A stretch of DNA of 64,000 nt, from positions 9,831,501-9,895,500 of the forward strand of contig CAXIWW010000817.1 in NCBI GenBank assembly GCA_964036315.1. Reading direction: 5' to 3'. The notes beneath the pieces were generated by a model. It did not search any database, was not told the DNA's origin, and saw only the letters and a program-made list of their open reading frames with translations. The DNA comes from Acanthosepion esculentum. Lineage: Eukaryota > Mollusca > Cephalopoda > Sepiida > Sepiidae. The position numbers and the translations under genes are program-made. This document shows, piece by piece, positions 27,201 through 38,584 of this stretch (the first letter of the stretch is position 1; every line of letters starts with the position of its first letter).

Positions 27201-27462
27201 TAGCAAAAGTGCCAACAGCACCACAGTGCCAACTAGTCCTAGATATGACTATAAACTACATCTGACAGCAAGGCTTCTGATCACAAAGGGTCCCAGCTAT
27301 GAGCAAATAGTGACCCCCCACTAAAAAAAAACACTATGAAAGTATAAAAATACATGTTTATATAAAAACTTGCGAACAACACCAGTTGATAGCAAAAGTG
27401 CCAACAGCTGATAGTAAAAGTGCCAAAAGCTGATTGCAAAAGTGCCAACAGCTGATAGCAAA
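21201..27462 (-). repeat. Composite 22-bp/linker satellite, block 3 (reverse)
   Basis: Reverse array with about 18 linkers (GCGAACAAC ends near 21269, 21570, 22120, 22406, 22863, 23390, 23862, 24287, 24563, 24818, 25073, 25369, 25721, 26184, 26467, 26744, 27008, 27371). It begins mid-linker at CAAATAGTGACCCCCC with a short poly(A) tract (ACTAAACATTATG). Several monomers are shortened to 21 or 20 bp (GATAGCAAAATGCC near 23455 and 23540; GATAGCAAAATCACC near 23630). It ends in a foldback hairpin at 27449-27485. Confidence 0.96.
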
Positions 27463-27485
27463 GTTGGCACTTTTGCTATCAGCTG
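27449..27485. other. Foldback hairpin at reverse-to-forward array switch
   Basis: CAGCTGATAGCAAA (27449-27462) is followed after nine bases by its exact reverse complement TTTGCTATCAGCTG (27472-27485). The satellite changes from reverse to forward within this loop, so the junction is a near-zero-spacer inverted repeat whose arms extend into arrays of opposite orientation. Confidence 0.9.
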
Positions 27486-28440
27486 TGGTGCTGTTGGCAC
27501 TTTTGCTATCAGCTGTTGGCACTTTTCCTAACAGCTGTTTGCACTTTTGCTATCAGCTGTTCGAACTTTTGCTATCAGCTGTTGGAACTTTTGCTATCAG
27601 CTGCTGGCACTTTTGCTATCAACTGGTGTTGTTCGCAAGTTTTTATATAAACATGTATTTTTATACTTTCATAGTGATTTTTTTTTATTGGGGGGTCACT
27701 ATTTGCTCATAGCTGGGACCCTTTGTGATCAGAAGCCTTGCTGTCAGATGTAGTTTATAGTCATACCTAGGACTAGTTGGCACTGTGGTGCTCTTGGCAC
27801 TTTTGCTATCAGCTGTTGGCACTTTTGCTATCAGCTTTTGGCACTTTGGCTATCAGCTGTTGGCACTTTTGGTATCAGCTGTTGGCACTTTTGGTTCTCT
27901 GATGTTGGCACTTTTGCTATCAGCTGTGGTGCTGATGGCACTCTTGCTATCAACTGGTTTTGTTCGCAAGGTTTTATATAAACATGTATTTTTATACTTT
28001 CATAGTGATTGTTTTTAGTGGGGTCTCACTATTTGCTCATAGCTGGGACCCTTTGTGATCAGAAGCCTTGCTGTCAGATGTAGTTTATAGTCATACCTAG
28101 GACTAGTTGGCACTGTGGTGTTGTTGGCACTTTTGCTATCAGCTGTTGGCACATTTGCTATCAGCTGTTGGCATTTAGCTATCAGCTGTGGTGCTGTTGG
28201 CACTTGTGCTATCAGCTTTTGGCACTTTTGCTATCAGCTGTTGGCACTTTTGCTATCAGTTGTTGGCACTTTTGCTATCAGCTGTTGGCACTTTTGCTAT
28301 CAGCTGTTGTCACTTTTGCTATCAGCTGTTGGCACTTTTGCTATCAGCTGTGGTGCTGTTGGTACTTTTGCTATCAACTGGTGTTGTTCGCAAGTTTTTA
28401 TATAAACATGTATTTTTATACTTTCATAGTGTTTTTTTTT

Positions 28441-29492
28441 TAGTGGGGGTCACTATTTGCTCATAGCTGGGACCCTTTGTGATCAGAAGCCTTGCTATCA
28501 GATGTAGTTTATAGTCATACCTAGGACTAGTTTGCACTGTGGTGCTGTTGGCACTTTTGCTATCAGCTGTTGGCACTTTTGCTATCAGCTGTTGGCACTT
28601 TTGCTATCAGCTGTTTGCACTTTTGGTATCAGCTTTTGGCACTTTTGGTATCAGATGTTGGCACTTTTGCTATCAGCTGTGGTGCTGTTTGCACTTTTGC
28701 TATCAACTGGTGTTGTTCGCAAGTTTTTATATAAACATGTATTTTTATACATTCATAGTGTCTTTTTTTTAGTGGGGGTCACTATTTGCTCATAGCTGGG
28801 ACCTTTTGTGATCAGAAACCTTGCTGTCAGATGAAGTTTATAGTCATACCTAGGACTAGTTGGCAATGTGGTGCTCTTGGCACTTTTGCTATCAGCTGTT
28901 GGCACTTTAGCTATCAGCTGTTGGCACTTTTGCTATCAGCTGTTGGGACTTTTGCTATCAGCTGTTGGCACTTTTGCTATCAGCTGTGGTGCTGTTGACA
29001 CTTTTGCTATCAACTGGTGTTGTTCGCACGTTTTTATATAAACATGTATTTTTATACTTTCACAGTGTTTTTTTTTAGTGTGGGGACACTATTTGCTCAT
29101 AGCTGGGACCCTTTGTGATCAGAAGACTTGCTTTCAGATGTAGTTTATATTCATTTCTAGGACTAGTTGGCACTGTGGTGCTGTTGGCACTTTTGCTATC
29201 AGCTGTTGGCACATTTGCTATCAGCTGTTGGCATTTTGCTATCAGCTGTGGTGCTGTTGGCACTTTTGCTATCAGCTTTTGGTTCTTTTGCTATCAGCTG
29301 TTGGCACTTTTGCTATCAGCTGTTGGCACTTTTGCTATCAGCTGTTGGCACTTTCGATATCAGCAGTTGGCAATTTTGCTATCAGCTGTTTGCACTTTTG
29401 CTATAAGCTGTTGGTACTTTTGCTATCAACTGGTGTTGTTCGCAAGTTTTTATATAAACATCTATTTTTATACTTTCATAGTGTTTTTTTTT
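28441..29492 (+). repeat. 1,052-bp tandem duplication, copy 1
   Basis: A segment of several composite units recurs at an offset of 1,052-1,053 bp. Shared private variants are CTTGCTATCAG (28491 and 29543), TGTCTTTTTTTTAG, CTGATCAGAAACC-like linkers, GGCACTTTAGC, CACAGTG with AGTGTGGGGACAC, and GAAGACTTGCTTTCAG. Edges are approximate because the flanking units are also related. Confidence 0.85.
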
Positions 29493-30545
29493 TTAGTGGG
29501 GGTCACTATTTGCTCATAGCTGGGACCCTTTGTTATCAGAAGCCTTGCTATCAGATGTAGTTTATAATCATACCTAGGACTAGTTGGCACTGTGGTGCTG
29601 TTGGCACTTTTGCTATCAGCTGTTGGCACTTTTGCTATCAGCTGTTGGCACTTTTGCTATCAAGTGTTTGCACTTTTGGTATCAGCTTTTGGCACTTTTG
29701 CTATCAGATGTTGGCACTTTTGCTATCAGCTGTGGTGCTGTTTGCACTTTTGCTATCAACTGGTGTTGTTCGCAAGTTTTTATATAAACATGTATTTTTA
29801 TACATTCATAGTGTCTTTTTTTTAGTGGGGGTCACTATTTGCTCATAGCTGGTCCTTTTGTGATCAGAAACCTTGCTGTCAGATGAAGTTTATAGTCATA
29901 CCTAGGACTAGTTGGCAATGTGGTGCGCTTGGCACTTTTGCTATCAGCTGTTGGCACTTTAGCTATCAGCTGTTGGCACTTTTGCTATCAGCTGTTGGGA
30001 CTTTTGCTATCAGCTGTTGGCACTTTTGCTATCAGCTGTGGTGCTGTTGACACTTTTGCTATCAACTGGTGTTGTTCGCACGTTTTTATATAAAAATGTA
30101 TTTTTATACTTTCACAGTGTTTTTTTTTAGTGTGGGGACACTATTTGCTCATAGCTGGGACCCTTTGTGATCAGAAGACTTGCTTTCAGATGTAGTTTAT
30201 AGTCATACCTAGGACTAGTTGGCACTGTGGTGCTGTTGGCACTTTTGCTATCAGCTGTTGGCACATTTGCTATCAGCTGTTGGCATTTTGCTATCAGCTG
30301 TGGTGCTGTTGGCACTTTTGCTATCAGCTTTTGGTACATTTGCTATCAGCTGTTGGCACTTTTGCTATCAGCTGTTGGCACTTTTTCTATCAGCTGTTGG
30401 CACTTTCGATATCAGCAGTTGGATATTTTGCTATCAGCTGTTTGCACTTTTGCTATCAGCTGTTGGTACTTTTGCTATCAACTGGTGTTGTTCGCAAGTT
30501 TTTATATAAACATCTATTTTTATACTTTCATAGTGTTTTTTTTTT
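29493..30545 (+). repeat. 1,052-bp tandem duplication, copy 2
   Basis: Second copy of the 28441-29492 segment with the same variants, including ACATCTATTTTTATAC in its final linker (29459 and 30511). A partial, more diverged third copy seems to lie upstream near 28107-28440, sharing GTTGGCATTT(T/A)GCTATCAGC. Copy 2 abuts the last linker before the 73-bp satellite. Confidence 0.83.
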
Positions 30546-30584
30546 AGTGGGGGTCACTATTTGCTCATAGCTGGGACCCTTTGT

Positions 30585-30616
30585 GATCAGAAGACTTGCT
30601 GTTTGACGTAGTTTAT
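30585..30616 (+). other. Hybrid 32-bp box joining two satellite families
   Basis: The linker of the 22-bp satellite and the 73-bp monomer share a 32-bp segment with the same order of blocks: GATCAGA, then GCC, TGCTG, GA and GTAGTTTAT, 26 of 32 positions equal between consensus forms. At this junction the left half (AGAAGACTTGCTG) is linker-like and the right half (GACGTAGTTTATCTTT) is 73-mer-like. The transition therefore occurs inside the shared segment, as expected for recombination between related sequences. Confidence 0.82.
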
Positions 30617-33110
30617 CTTTTTACATCAGACGCTCAAATATGCACCAGGAACCAACAGATCAGAATCATGGCTGCTGGACGTAGTGTATCATCTTGCACA
30701 AGACGCTCAAATATGGACCGGAAGCCAACAGGTCAGAGGCCATGCTGCTGGACGTAGTTTATCTTTTTACATTAGACGCTCAAATATGCACCAGAAACCA
30801 AGTGATCAGAAACAGGGCTGCTGGTCGTAGTGTATCATCTTACACAAGTCGCTCAAATATGGACCGGAAGCCAACAGGTCAGATGCCATGCTGCTGGACG
30901 TATTCTAAAATCTTACATTAGACGCTCAAATATGGACGGGAAACCAACAGATCAGAGGCCATGCTGCTGGACGTAGTTTATCTATTTACATTAGACGCTC
31001 AAGTATGTACAGAAACCGACAGATCAGAATCATGTCTGCTGGACGTAGTGTATCATCTTACACAAGACGCTCAAACAGGGACCGGAAGCCAACAGGTCAG
31101 AGGCCATGCTGCTGCATGTAGTCTAAAATCTGACATAAGACGCTAAAATATGGTCCGGAAACCAACAGATCAGAGGCCATGCGGCTGGACGTAGTTTATC
31201 TTTTTACATTAGACGCTCAAATATGCACCAGAAACCAAAAGATCAGAATCATGGTTGCTGGACGTAGTGTATCATCTTACACAAGACGCTCAAATATGGA
31301 CCGGAAGCCTACAGGTCAGAGGCCATGCTGCTGGATGTAGTCTAAAATCTTACATTAGACGCTAAAATATGGACCGGAAAGCAACAGATCAGAGGCAATG
31401 CTGCTGGTCAAAGTTTATCTTTTTACATTAGACGCCCAAATATGCACCAGAAACCAACAGATCAGAATCATGGCTGCGGGACGTAGTGTATCATCTTACA
31501 CAAGACGCTCAAATATGGACCGGAAGCCAACAAGTCAGAGGCAATGCTGCTGGACGTAGTTTATCTTTTTACATCAGACGCTCAAATATGCACCAGAAAC
31601 CAAGAGATCAGAATCGTGGCTGGTGGACTTAGTGTATCATCTTACACAAGACGCTCAAATATGGACCGGAAGCCAACAGGTCAGAGGCCATGCTGCTGGT
31701 AGTAGTCTAAAATCTTACATTAGACGCTCAAATATGGACCGGAAACCAACAGATCAGAGGCCATGCTTCTGGACGTAGTTTATCTTTATACATTAGACGC
31801 TCAAATATGCATCATAAACCAAGAGTTCAGAATCATGGCTGCTGGACGTAGTGTATCATCTTACACAAGACGCTCAAATATGAACCGGAAGGAAACAGTT
31901 CAGAGTCCATGCTGCTGGACGTAGTCTAAAATCTTACATTAGACGCGCAAATATGGACCAGAAAACAACAGATCTGAGTTCATGCTGCTTGACGTAGTTT
32001 ATCTTTTTATATTAGACGCTCAAATATGCACCAGAAACCAAGAGATCAGAAACAGGGCTGCTGGACGTAGTGTATCATCTTACGCATGTCGCTCAAATAA
32101 GGACAAGAAGCCAACAGGTCAGAGGCCATTCTGCTGTACGTAGTCTAAAATCTTACATTAGACGCTCAAATATGGACCGGGAACCAACAGATCTGAGGCC
32201 ATGCTGCTGGACGTAGTTTACTTTTTACATTAGACTTTCAAATATGCACCAGAAACCAAGAGAACTGAATCATGGCTGCTGGACGTAGTGTATCATCTTA
32301 CACAAGACGCTCAAATATGGACCGGAAGCCAACAGGTCAGAGGCCATGCTGCTGGACGGAATCTAAAATCTTAATTTAGACGCTCAAATATGCACCAGAA
32401 ACCAACAGATCAGAATCATGGCTAGTGGACTTAGTGTATCATCTTACACAAGACGCTCAAATATGGACCGGACGACAAAAGGTCAGAGGCCATGCTGCTG
32501 GACGTCATGTAATATCTTACATTAGGGGCTCAAATATGGACCGGAAACCAACAGATCTGAGGCCATGCTGCTGGACGTAGTTTACTTTTTACATTAGACG
32601 CTCAAATATGCACCAGAATCCAACAGATCAGAATCATGGCTGCTGGACGTAGTGTATCATCTTACACAAGAGGCTCAAATATGGACCGGAAGCCAACAGG
32701 TCAGAGGCCATGCTGCTGGATGTAGTTTATCTTTTTACATTAGACGCTCAAATATGCACCAGAAACCACCAGATCAGAACCATGGCTGGTGGATTAGTGC
32801 ATTATCTTACACAAGACGCTCAAATATGGACCGGAAGCCAACAGATCAGAGGCCATGCTGCTGGACGTAATCTATAATCTTAGATTAGTGGCTCAAATAT
32901 GGACCGGAAACCAACAGATCAGAGTCCATGTTGCTGGACGTAGTTTATCTTTTTATATTAGACGCTCAAATATGCACCAGAAACCAAGAGATCAGAAACA
33001 GGGCTGCTGGACGTAGTGTATCATCTTACACAAGACGCTCAAATATGGACCGGAAGCAAACAGGTCCATGCTGCTGGACGGAATCTACAAAGACGCTCAA
33101 ATGTGGACCG
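30602..33110 (+). repeat. 73-bp satellite with a 219-bp three-monomer higher-order repeat
   Basis: GACGCTCAAATATG starts recur at 30629, 30702, 30775 and 30848, an exact 73-bp period, and continue to about 33095, giving about 34 monomers. Three monomer types alternate. Type a has GCACCAGAAACC, CAGAATCATGG and GTGTATCATCTTACACAA. Type b has GGACCGGAAGCC, GGTCAGAGGCC and GTCTAAAATCTTACATTA. Type c has GGACCGGAAACC and GTTTATCTTTTTACATTA. The order a-b-c dominates from about 30850, with occasional b/c hybrids such as the monomer at 30702. The last monomer breaks off at GTGGACCG, where the 394-bp family starts. Short open frames in it begin mostly at arbitrary ATGs and do not persist. Confidence 0.95.
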
Positions 33111-34367
33111 TTTAGGGCCGCATGACAATTTCCGCAAATGAGCTAACACAAGTCCCAATACCGTTGAATTTCGAATCGACTCTAATCAAGGTGTCAAAAA
33201 AAACTTTTTTAATTAGGTGAATGCTGTACTTTTTACTATCTGACCAAATGAAAAATCCCTGTATATAAAGACCAACCAAATAATTGCACACAATGTGATA
33301 TCCATTTTGAAAATATTTCTTTTACTGGAAAAAAGTTATAAACAAGTGAAATATGACTGATTTCACAGTTTAGGGCCGCATGACAATTTCCGCAAATGAA
33401 CTAACACAATTCAACATTCCGTTGAATTTCGACTCGACACTAATCAAGGTGTCGAAAAAACTTTTGTAATTATGGATAAGGCAAGCAATTGCCGACAACT
33501 GGACAGCAATATTTTGTGGATTCGATAAAAAAAAAAATTAGAAATGCAGTCTTATTGTGCACACTGGAATTCGGACGCTGTAAATTGTCAGACGACATAC
33601 CGCGCACATGGTGAAAGCTGTACTTTTTACTATCTGAGCAAATGAAAAATCCCTGTAAACATAGACAAAACAAATAATTGCACACAATTTGATACCCATG
33701 TTGAAAATATTTCTTTTACTGGAAAAAAGTTATAAACAAGTGAAATATGACTGATTTCCCAGTTTAGGGCCGCATGACAATTTCCGCAAATGAGCTAACA
33801 CAATTCCCCATAACGTTGAATTTTGACTCTACTCTAATCAAGGTGTTGAGAAACTTTTGTAATCATGTATAAGACAAGAAATTCCCGACAATTGGACAGC
33901 AATATTTTGTGGATTCTATAAAAAAGCAAAATTAGAAAGGCAGTCTTATTGTGCGGACTGGAATTCGGACGCTGTAAATAGTCAGACGGTATACCGCGCA
34001 CCTGGTGAAAGCTGTACTTTTTACTATCTGACCAAATGAAAAATCCCTGTAAACATAGACAAATCAAATAATTGCACACAAATTGATAACCATTTTTAAA
34101 ATATTTCTTTTAATGGAAAAAAGTTATAAAGAACTGAAATATGACTGATTTCCCAGTTGAGGGCCGCATGAAAATTTCCGCAAATGAGCTAACACAAGTC
34201 CCCATATCGCTGAATTTCGCCTCGACTCTTATCAAGGTGTAGAAAAAACATTTGGTATTATGCATAAGTCAAAAAATTCCCGACATTTTGACACCAATAT
34301 TTTGTGAATTCGATAAAAAGAAAAATTAGAAATGCAGTCTTATTGTGCACACTGGAATCTCAGGCTG
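33111..34367 (+). repeat. 394-bp satellite, left (forward) array
   Basis: TTTAGGGCCGCATGAC-type starts lie at 33111, 33369, 33763 and 34157, giving two full 394-bp units, one 258-bp unit and a truncated last unit. The 258-bp unit lacks about 136 bp at AATTA|GGTGAA (33215). Conserved parts are GAGCTAACAC, AATTTCGACTCGAC, TTTTGTAATTATGG, CACACTGGAATTCGGACG, CTTTTTACTATCTGA, AAATCCCTGTA, and AAGTGAAATATGACTGATTTC. The last unit stops at ACTGGAAT and passes directly into the 60-bp array. Open frames of 70-80 codons on the minus strand match between units but lack any recognisable domain. Confidence 0.94.
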
Positions 34368-37300
34368 CTACAAAACGGCATTTCCTGGCTCTTTTGTGAA
34401 ACCTGTCTTACAAGCAATCTCAGGCTGATACAAGCCCACACCTGCTGGCTCTTCTGTGAAAACTGCGCTAAAATCAATCTCAGGTTGCTAAAAATCGACA
34501 TCTCCTGACTGTTTTGTGACAACTGCCTTACAATCAATCTCAGGCTGCAGAAAGCTAATTCTCCTGGCTTTTTGTGCCATTTGCCTTACAAGCAATCCCA
34601 CGCTGCTACGAGCCCATTTCTCCTGGCTTGTTGTGACAATTGCCTTACAACGAATCTCAGGCTGCAGCAAGCCCAATTCTCCTGGCTCATTTTGTGAAAA
34701 CAGCCTTACAAGCAATCTCAGGCTGCTACAATCCGAATACGTCTGGCTCTTTTGTGACACCTGCCTTACAAGCAATCTCAGCTACGAGCCCATTTCTCCT
34801 GGCTTTTTGTGGAAAGTGCCTTACACGCAATCTTAGGATTCTACGAGCCGGTTCTCCTGGGAGATTTGTGAAAATTGCCTTACAAGCAATCTCATTCTTC
34901 TACAATCCTACACCTGCTGGCACTTTTAGGACAACTGCATTACAAGTAATCTCAGGCTGCTAAAAAATCGATCTCCTGGCTCTTTCGTGACAAATGCCTT
35001 ACAAGCAATCTCAGGCTGCAGCAAGCCCAATGTTCCTGGCTTTTTTGCCAATTGCCTTACAAAATAATCCCAGGCTGCTACGAGCCGATTTCTCAAGCCT
35101 CTTTTGTGGCGACTACCTTACAAGCAATCTCAAGCTGCTACAAGACGAATTCTACTGGCTCTTTTGTGACAACTTACTTCCAAGCAATCTCAGGCTGCTA
35201 CGAGCCGACTACGCCTGGATCTTCTATGACAAGTGGCTTACAAGCAAACTCAGGCTGCTACAAGCCGATTTTTTCTGGCTCTATTTTGGCAACTACCTTA
35301 CAAGCAATTTCAGGCTGCTACGAGCCGACTTCTCTTAGTTCGTTTGTGAAAACTGTTTTACAAGCCATCTCAGGCTGCAGCAATCCCAACTCTTTTGGCT
35401 TTTTGTGCCAATTGGCTTACAAGCAATCCCAGGCACCTACGAGCCGATTTCTCCTGGCTCTTTTGTGGCAACTGTCTTACAAGCAAACTCAGGCTGCTAC
35501 AAGCCGAATTCTCTTGGCGCTTTTGTGAAAACTGCCTTACAAGTAATGTCAGACTGATACAAAACGACATCTCCGGTCTCTTTTGTGAAAACTGCAGTAC
35601 AAGCAATCTCAGGCAGCAGCAATCCCAATTCTCCTGGCTTTTTGTGCCAATTGCCTTACAAGCAATCCCAGGCGACCACGAGCCGATTTCTCCTGGCTCT
35701 TTTGTGGCAACTGCCTTACAAGCAATCTTAGGCTGCTACAAGCCGAATTCTCCTGGCTCACTTGAGACAACTGCTTTACAAGCAATATCAGGATGCTACG
35801 AGCCGGCTTCTCATGGCTCTTTTGTGAAAACTGCCTTACAAGCAATCTCAGGCTGCTACAAACCCACATCTCCTGTCTCTTTTGTGAAAACTGCCTTACA
35901 AGCAATCTCAGCCTGTAACAAGATGAATACGCCTGTCTCTTTTGTGAAACTGCCTTGCAAGCAATCTCAGGCCGCTACAAATCGACATCTACTGTCTCTT
36001 TTTTGCGAACTGTCTTACAAGCAATATCAGGCTGCCGCTAGGCCAATTACCTTTTAGGCCAATTGCTTTAAAAAGCAATCCCAGGCGGCTACGTGACGAT
36101 TTCTCATGGCTGTTTTGTGGTAACTGCCTTACAATCCATCCCAGGCTGATACATGCCGAATTCACCTAGTTCTATTGACAACTGCCTTACAAGCAATCTC
36201 AGGCTGCAGCAATCCCAATTCCCCTAGCATTTTGTGCCAATTGCCTTACAAGCAATCCCAGGCGATTTCGCCTGGCTCATTTGTGGGAACTGCCTTGCAA
36301 GCAATCTCAGGCTGCTGCAAGCCGAATTCTCCTGGCTCTTTTGTGCAAATTGCCTTACAATCAATCCCAGGCGTCTACGAGCCGACTTCTCTTGTCTCTT
36401 TTGTAAAAACTGCCTAAAAAGCAATCTCAGATTGCTAGAAAACGACATCTCCTGTCTCTTTTTATAAAAACTGCCTTAGAAGCAATCTCAGCCTGCTACA
36501 AGCCGAATACGCCTGGCAATTTTGTGAAACTGCCTTTCAAGCAAAGTCAGGCCGCTACAAATCGACATATACTGGCAATTTTGTGACAACTGCCTTAGAA
36601 GAAATCTCAGGCTGACGCTAGTCCAATTCTCCTGATTTTTGTGCTAATTGCCTTACAACCAATCCCAGGCTGTTACGAACCGATTTCTCCTGGCTCATTT
36701 GTGGCATCTGCCTTACAAGCATTCTCAGGCTGCAGCAATATGAATTCTCCTGGCTTTTTTTACGAATTGCCTTACAAGCAATCCCAGGCGGGCACGAGCC
36801 GATTTCTCCTGGCGCTTTTGTGGCAACTACCTTACAAGAAATCTCAGGCTGCTATAAGCCGAATTCTCCTGGTGCTTTTATGACAACTGCCTTACAATCA
36901 ATGTCAGGCTGCTACGAGCCGACTTCTCTTGGCTCTTTTGTGAAAACTGCTTTGCAAGTAATCTCCGGCTGCTACAAGACGAATTCTCCTGGCGCTTTTG
37001 TGACAACTGCCTTACAAGCAATGTCAGGCTACTACAAGCCGACTTCTCTTGGCTCTTTTGTGAAAACTGCCTTCCAAGTAATATCAAGCCGCTACAAATC
37101 GAGATGTCCTGTCTCTTTTGTGACAACTGCATTACAAGCAATCTCAGGCTGCCGCCAGGACAGTTCTCCTGACTTTGTGTACCAATTGCCTTACAAGCAA
37201 TCTCAGGCTGCCGTAAGCCGAATTCTCCGGGCTCTCTTGTGCAAATTGCCTTACAAGCAATCCCAGGAGTTTACGACCCGACTTCTCTTGTCTCTTTTGT

Positions 37301-38584
37301 GAAAACTGCTTTACAAGTAATCTCAGGCGAATTATCCTGGCGCTTTTATGACAACTGCCTTACAAGCAATGTCAGGCTGCTACGAGCCGACTTCTCTTGG
37401 CTCTTTTGTGAAAACTGCCTTACAAGTAATATCAGGCCGCTACAAATATACATCTCCTGTCTCTTTTGTGACAACTGCCTTACAAGCAATCTCAGCCTGC
37501 TACAAGATGAATACGCCTGGCTCATTTGTGAAACTGCCTTGCAAGCAATCTCAGGCCGATACAAATCCACATATACTGCCTGTTTTGTGACAACTGCCTT
37601 ACAAGCAATCTCAAGCTCTCGCTAGTACAATTCTCCTGACTTTTTCTGCCAATTGACTTACAAGCAATCCCAGCCTGCTACGAACCGATTTATCCTGGCT
37701 CATTTGTGGCATCTGCCTTACAAGCATCCTCAGGCTGCAGCAATATGAATTCTCCTGGCTTTTAGTGCGAATTGCCTTACAAGCAATCCCAGGCGGCTAC
37801 GAGTGGATTTCTCTTGGCTCTTTTGTGAAAACTGCCTTACAAGCAATCTCAGGCTGCAGCCAGGACAGTTCTCCTGACGTTTTGTGCAAATTGCCTTAAA
37901 AGCAATCCCAGGCGGCTACGTGCCGATTTCTCCTTGCTCTTTTGTTGTAACTGCCTTACAGGCAATCTCAGGCTGCTACAAGCCTAATTCTCCTGGTTCT
38001 ATTGTGACAACTGCCTTAAAAGCAATATCAGGCTGCAGCAACCCCAATGGACAGTTCAATAAATCTCATGCTGCTACAAGCCGAATTCTTCTGGCGCTTT
38101 TGTGACAACTGCCTTACAAGCAATGTCAGGCCGCTACAAATCAATATATCCTGGCTCATTTGTGAAAACTGCCTTACAAGCAATCTCAGGCTGCTGCAAT
38201 CCGAATTCTCCAGGCTCTTTTGTGCAAATTGCCTTACAAGCAATCCCAGGCGTCTACGAACCGACTTCTCTTGTCTCTTTTGTGAAATCTGCCTTAAAAG
38301 CAATCTCAGGCTGCTACAAACGACATCTCCTGTCTCTTTTTTTAAAACTGCCTTACAAGCAATCTCAGCCTGCTACAAGCCGAATACGCATGGCTCTTTT
38401 CTGAAACTGCCTTACAAGAATCTCAGGCCGCTACAAATCGACATATGCTGGCTCTTTTGTTACACCTGCCTTACAAGCAATCTCAGGCCGCTACAAGCCG
38501 AATACGCCTGGCACTTTTGTGAAATTGCCTTGCAAGAAATATCAGGCTGCTACAAATCGTCATCTCCTTCTCTTTTGTGACAAC
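34366..38584 (+). repeat. 60-bp minisatellite array (about 70 copies)
   Basis: Monomers repeat every 60 bp, as in TCTCAGGCTG at 34368 and 34428. Conserved parts are CTCAGGCTGCTACAAGCC, TCTCCTGGCTCTTTTGTG and ACTGCCTTACAAGCAA. Recurring variants include GCAGCAATCCCAATTC, CTACGAGCCGATTTC, CTACAAATCGACATC and CTACAAGATGAATACGCC, in irregular order. Because 60 is divisible by three, both strands hold open frames with 20-residue periodicity (for example TTALQAISGCYKPNSPG on plus and LLVRQLSQKSQE on minus), broken by monomers of 58-62 bp. No start context, splice signals or non-repetitive domain supports a gene. Confidence 0.95.

Larger units (their letters stand above)
27463..30601 (+). repeat. 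Composite 22-bp/linker satellite, block 4 (forward)
   Basis: Forward array with about nine linkers (TTCGCAAG near 27631, 27962, 28387, 28715, 29030, 29448, 29768, 30077, 30490). Its first 600 bp share private variants with the start of block 7 (48281 onward), at an offset of about 20.8 kb. The rest is largely a 1,052-bp tandem duplication. It ends inside a linker that passes directly into the 73-bp satellite through a segment similar in both. Confidence 0.96.

Noticed and set aside
30602..33110. tRNA-derived or SINE origin for the 73-bp satellite
   Set aside because: The monomer length suggested it, but I could not find A-box and B-box patterns or a cloverleaf fold.
33111..34367. TTTAGGG in each 394-bp unit as plant-type telomere DNA
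   Set aside because: It occurs once per unit within TTTAGGGCCGC and is never in tandem, so it is chance sequence of the satellite.
35395..36057. 220-codon plus-strand frame with 20-residue repeats
   Set aside because: The 60-bp period alone keeps it open, the minus strand is open as well, and monomer length changes shift the frame; no start or splice signal or known domain is visible.
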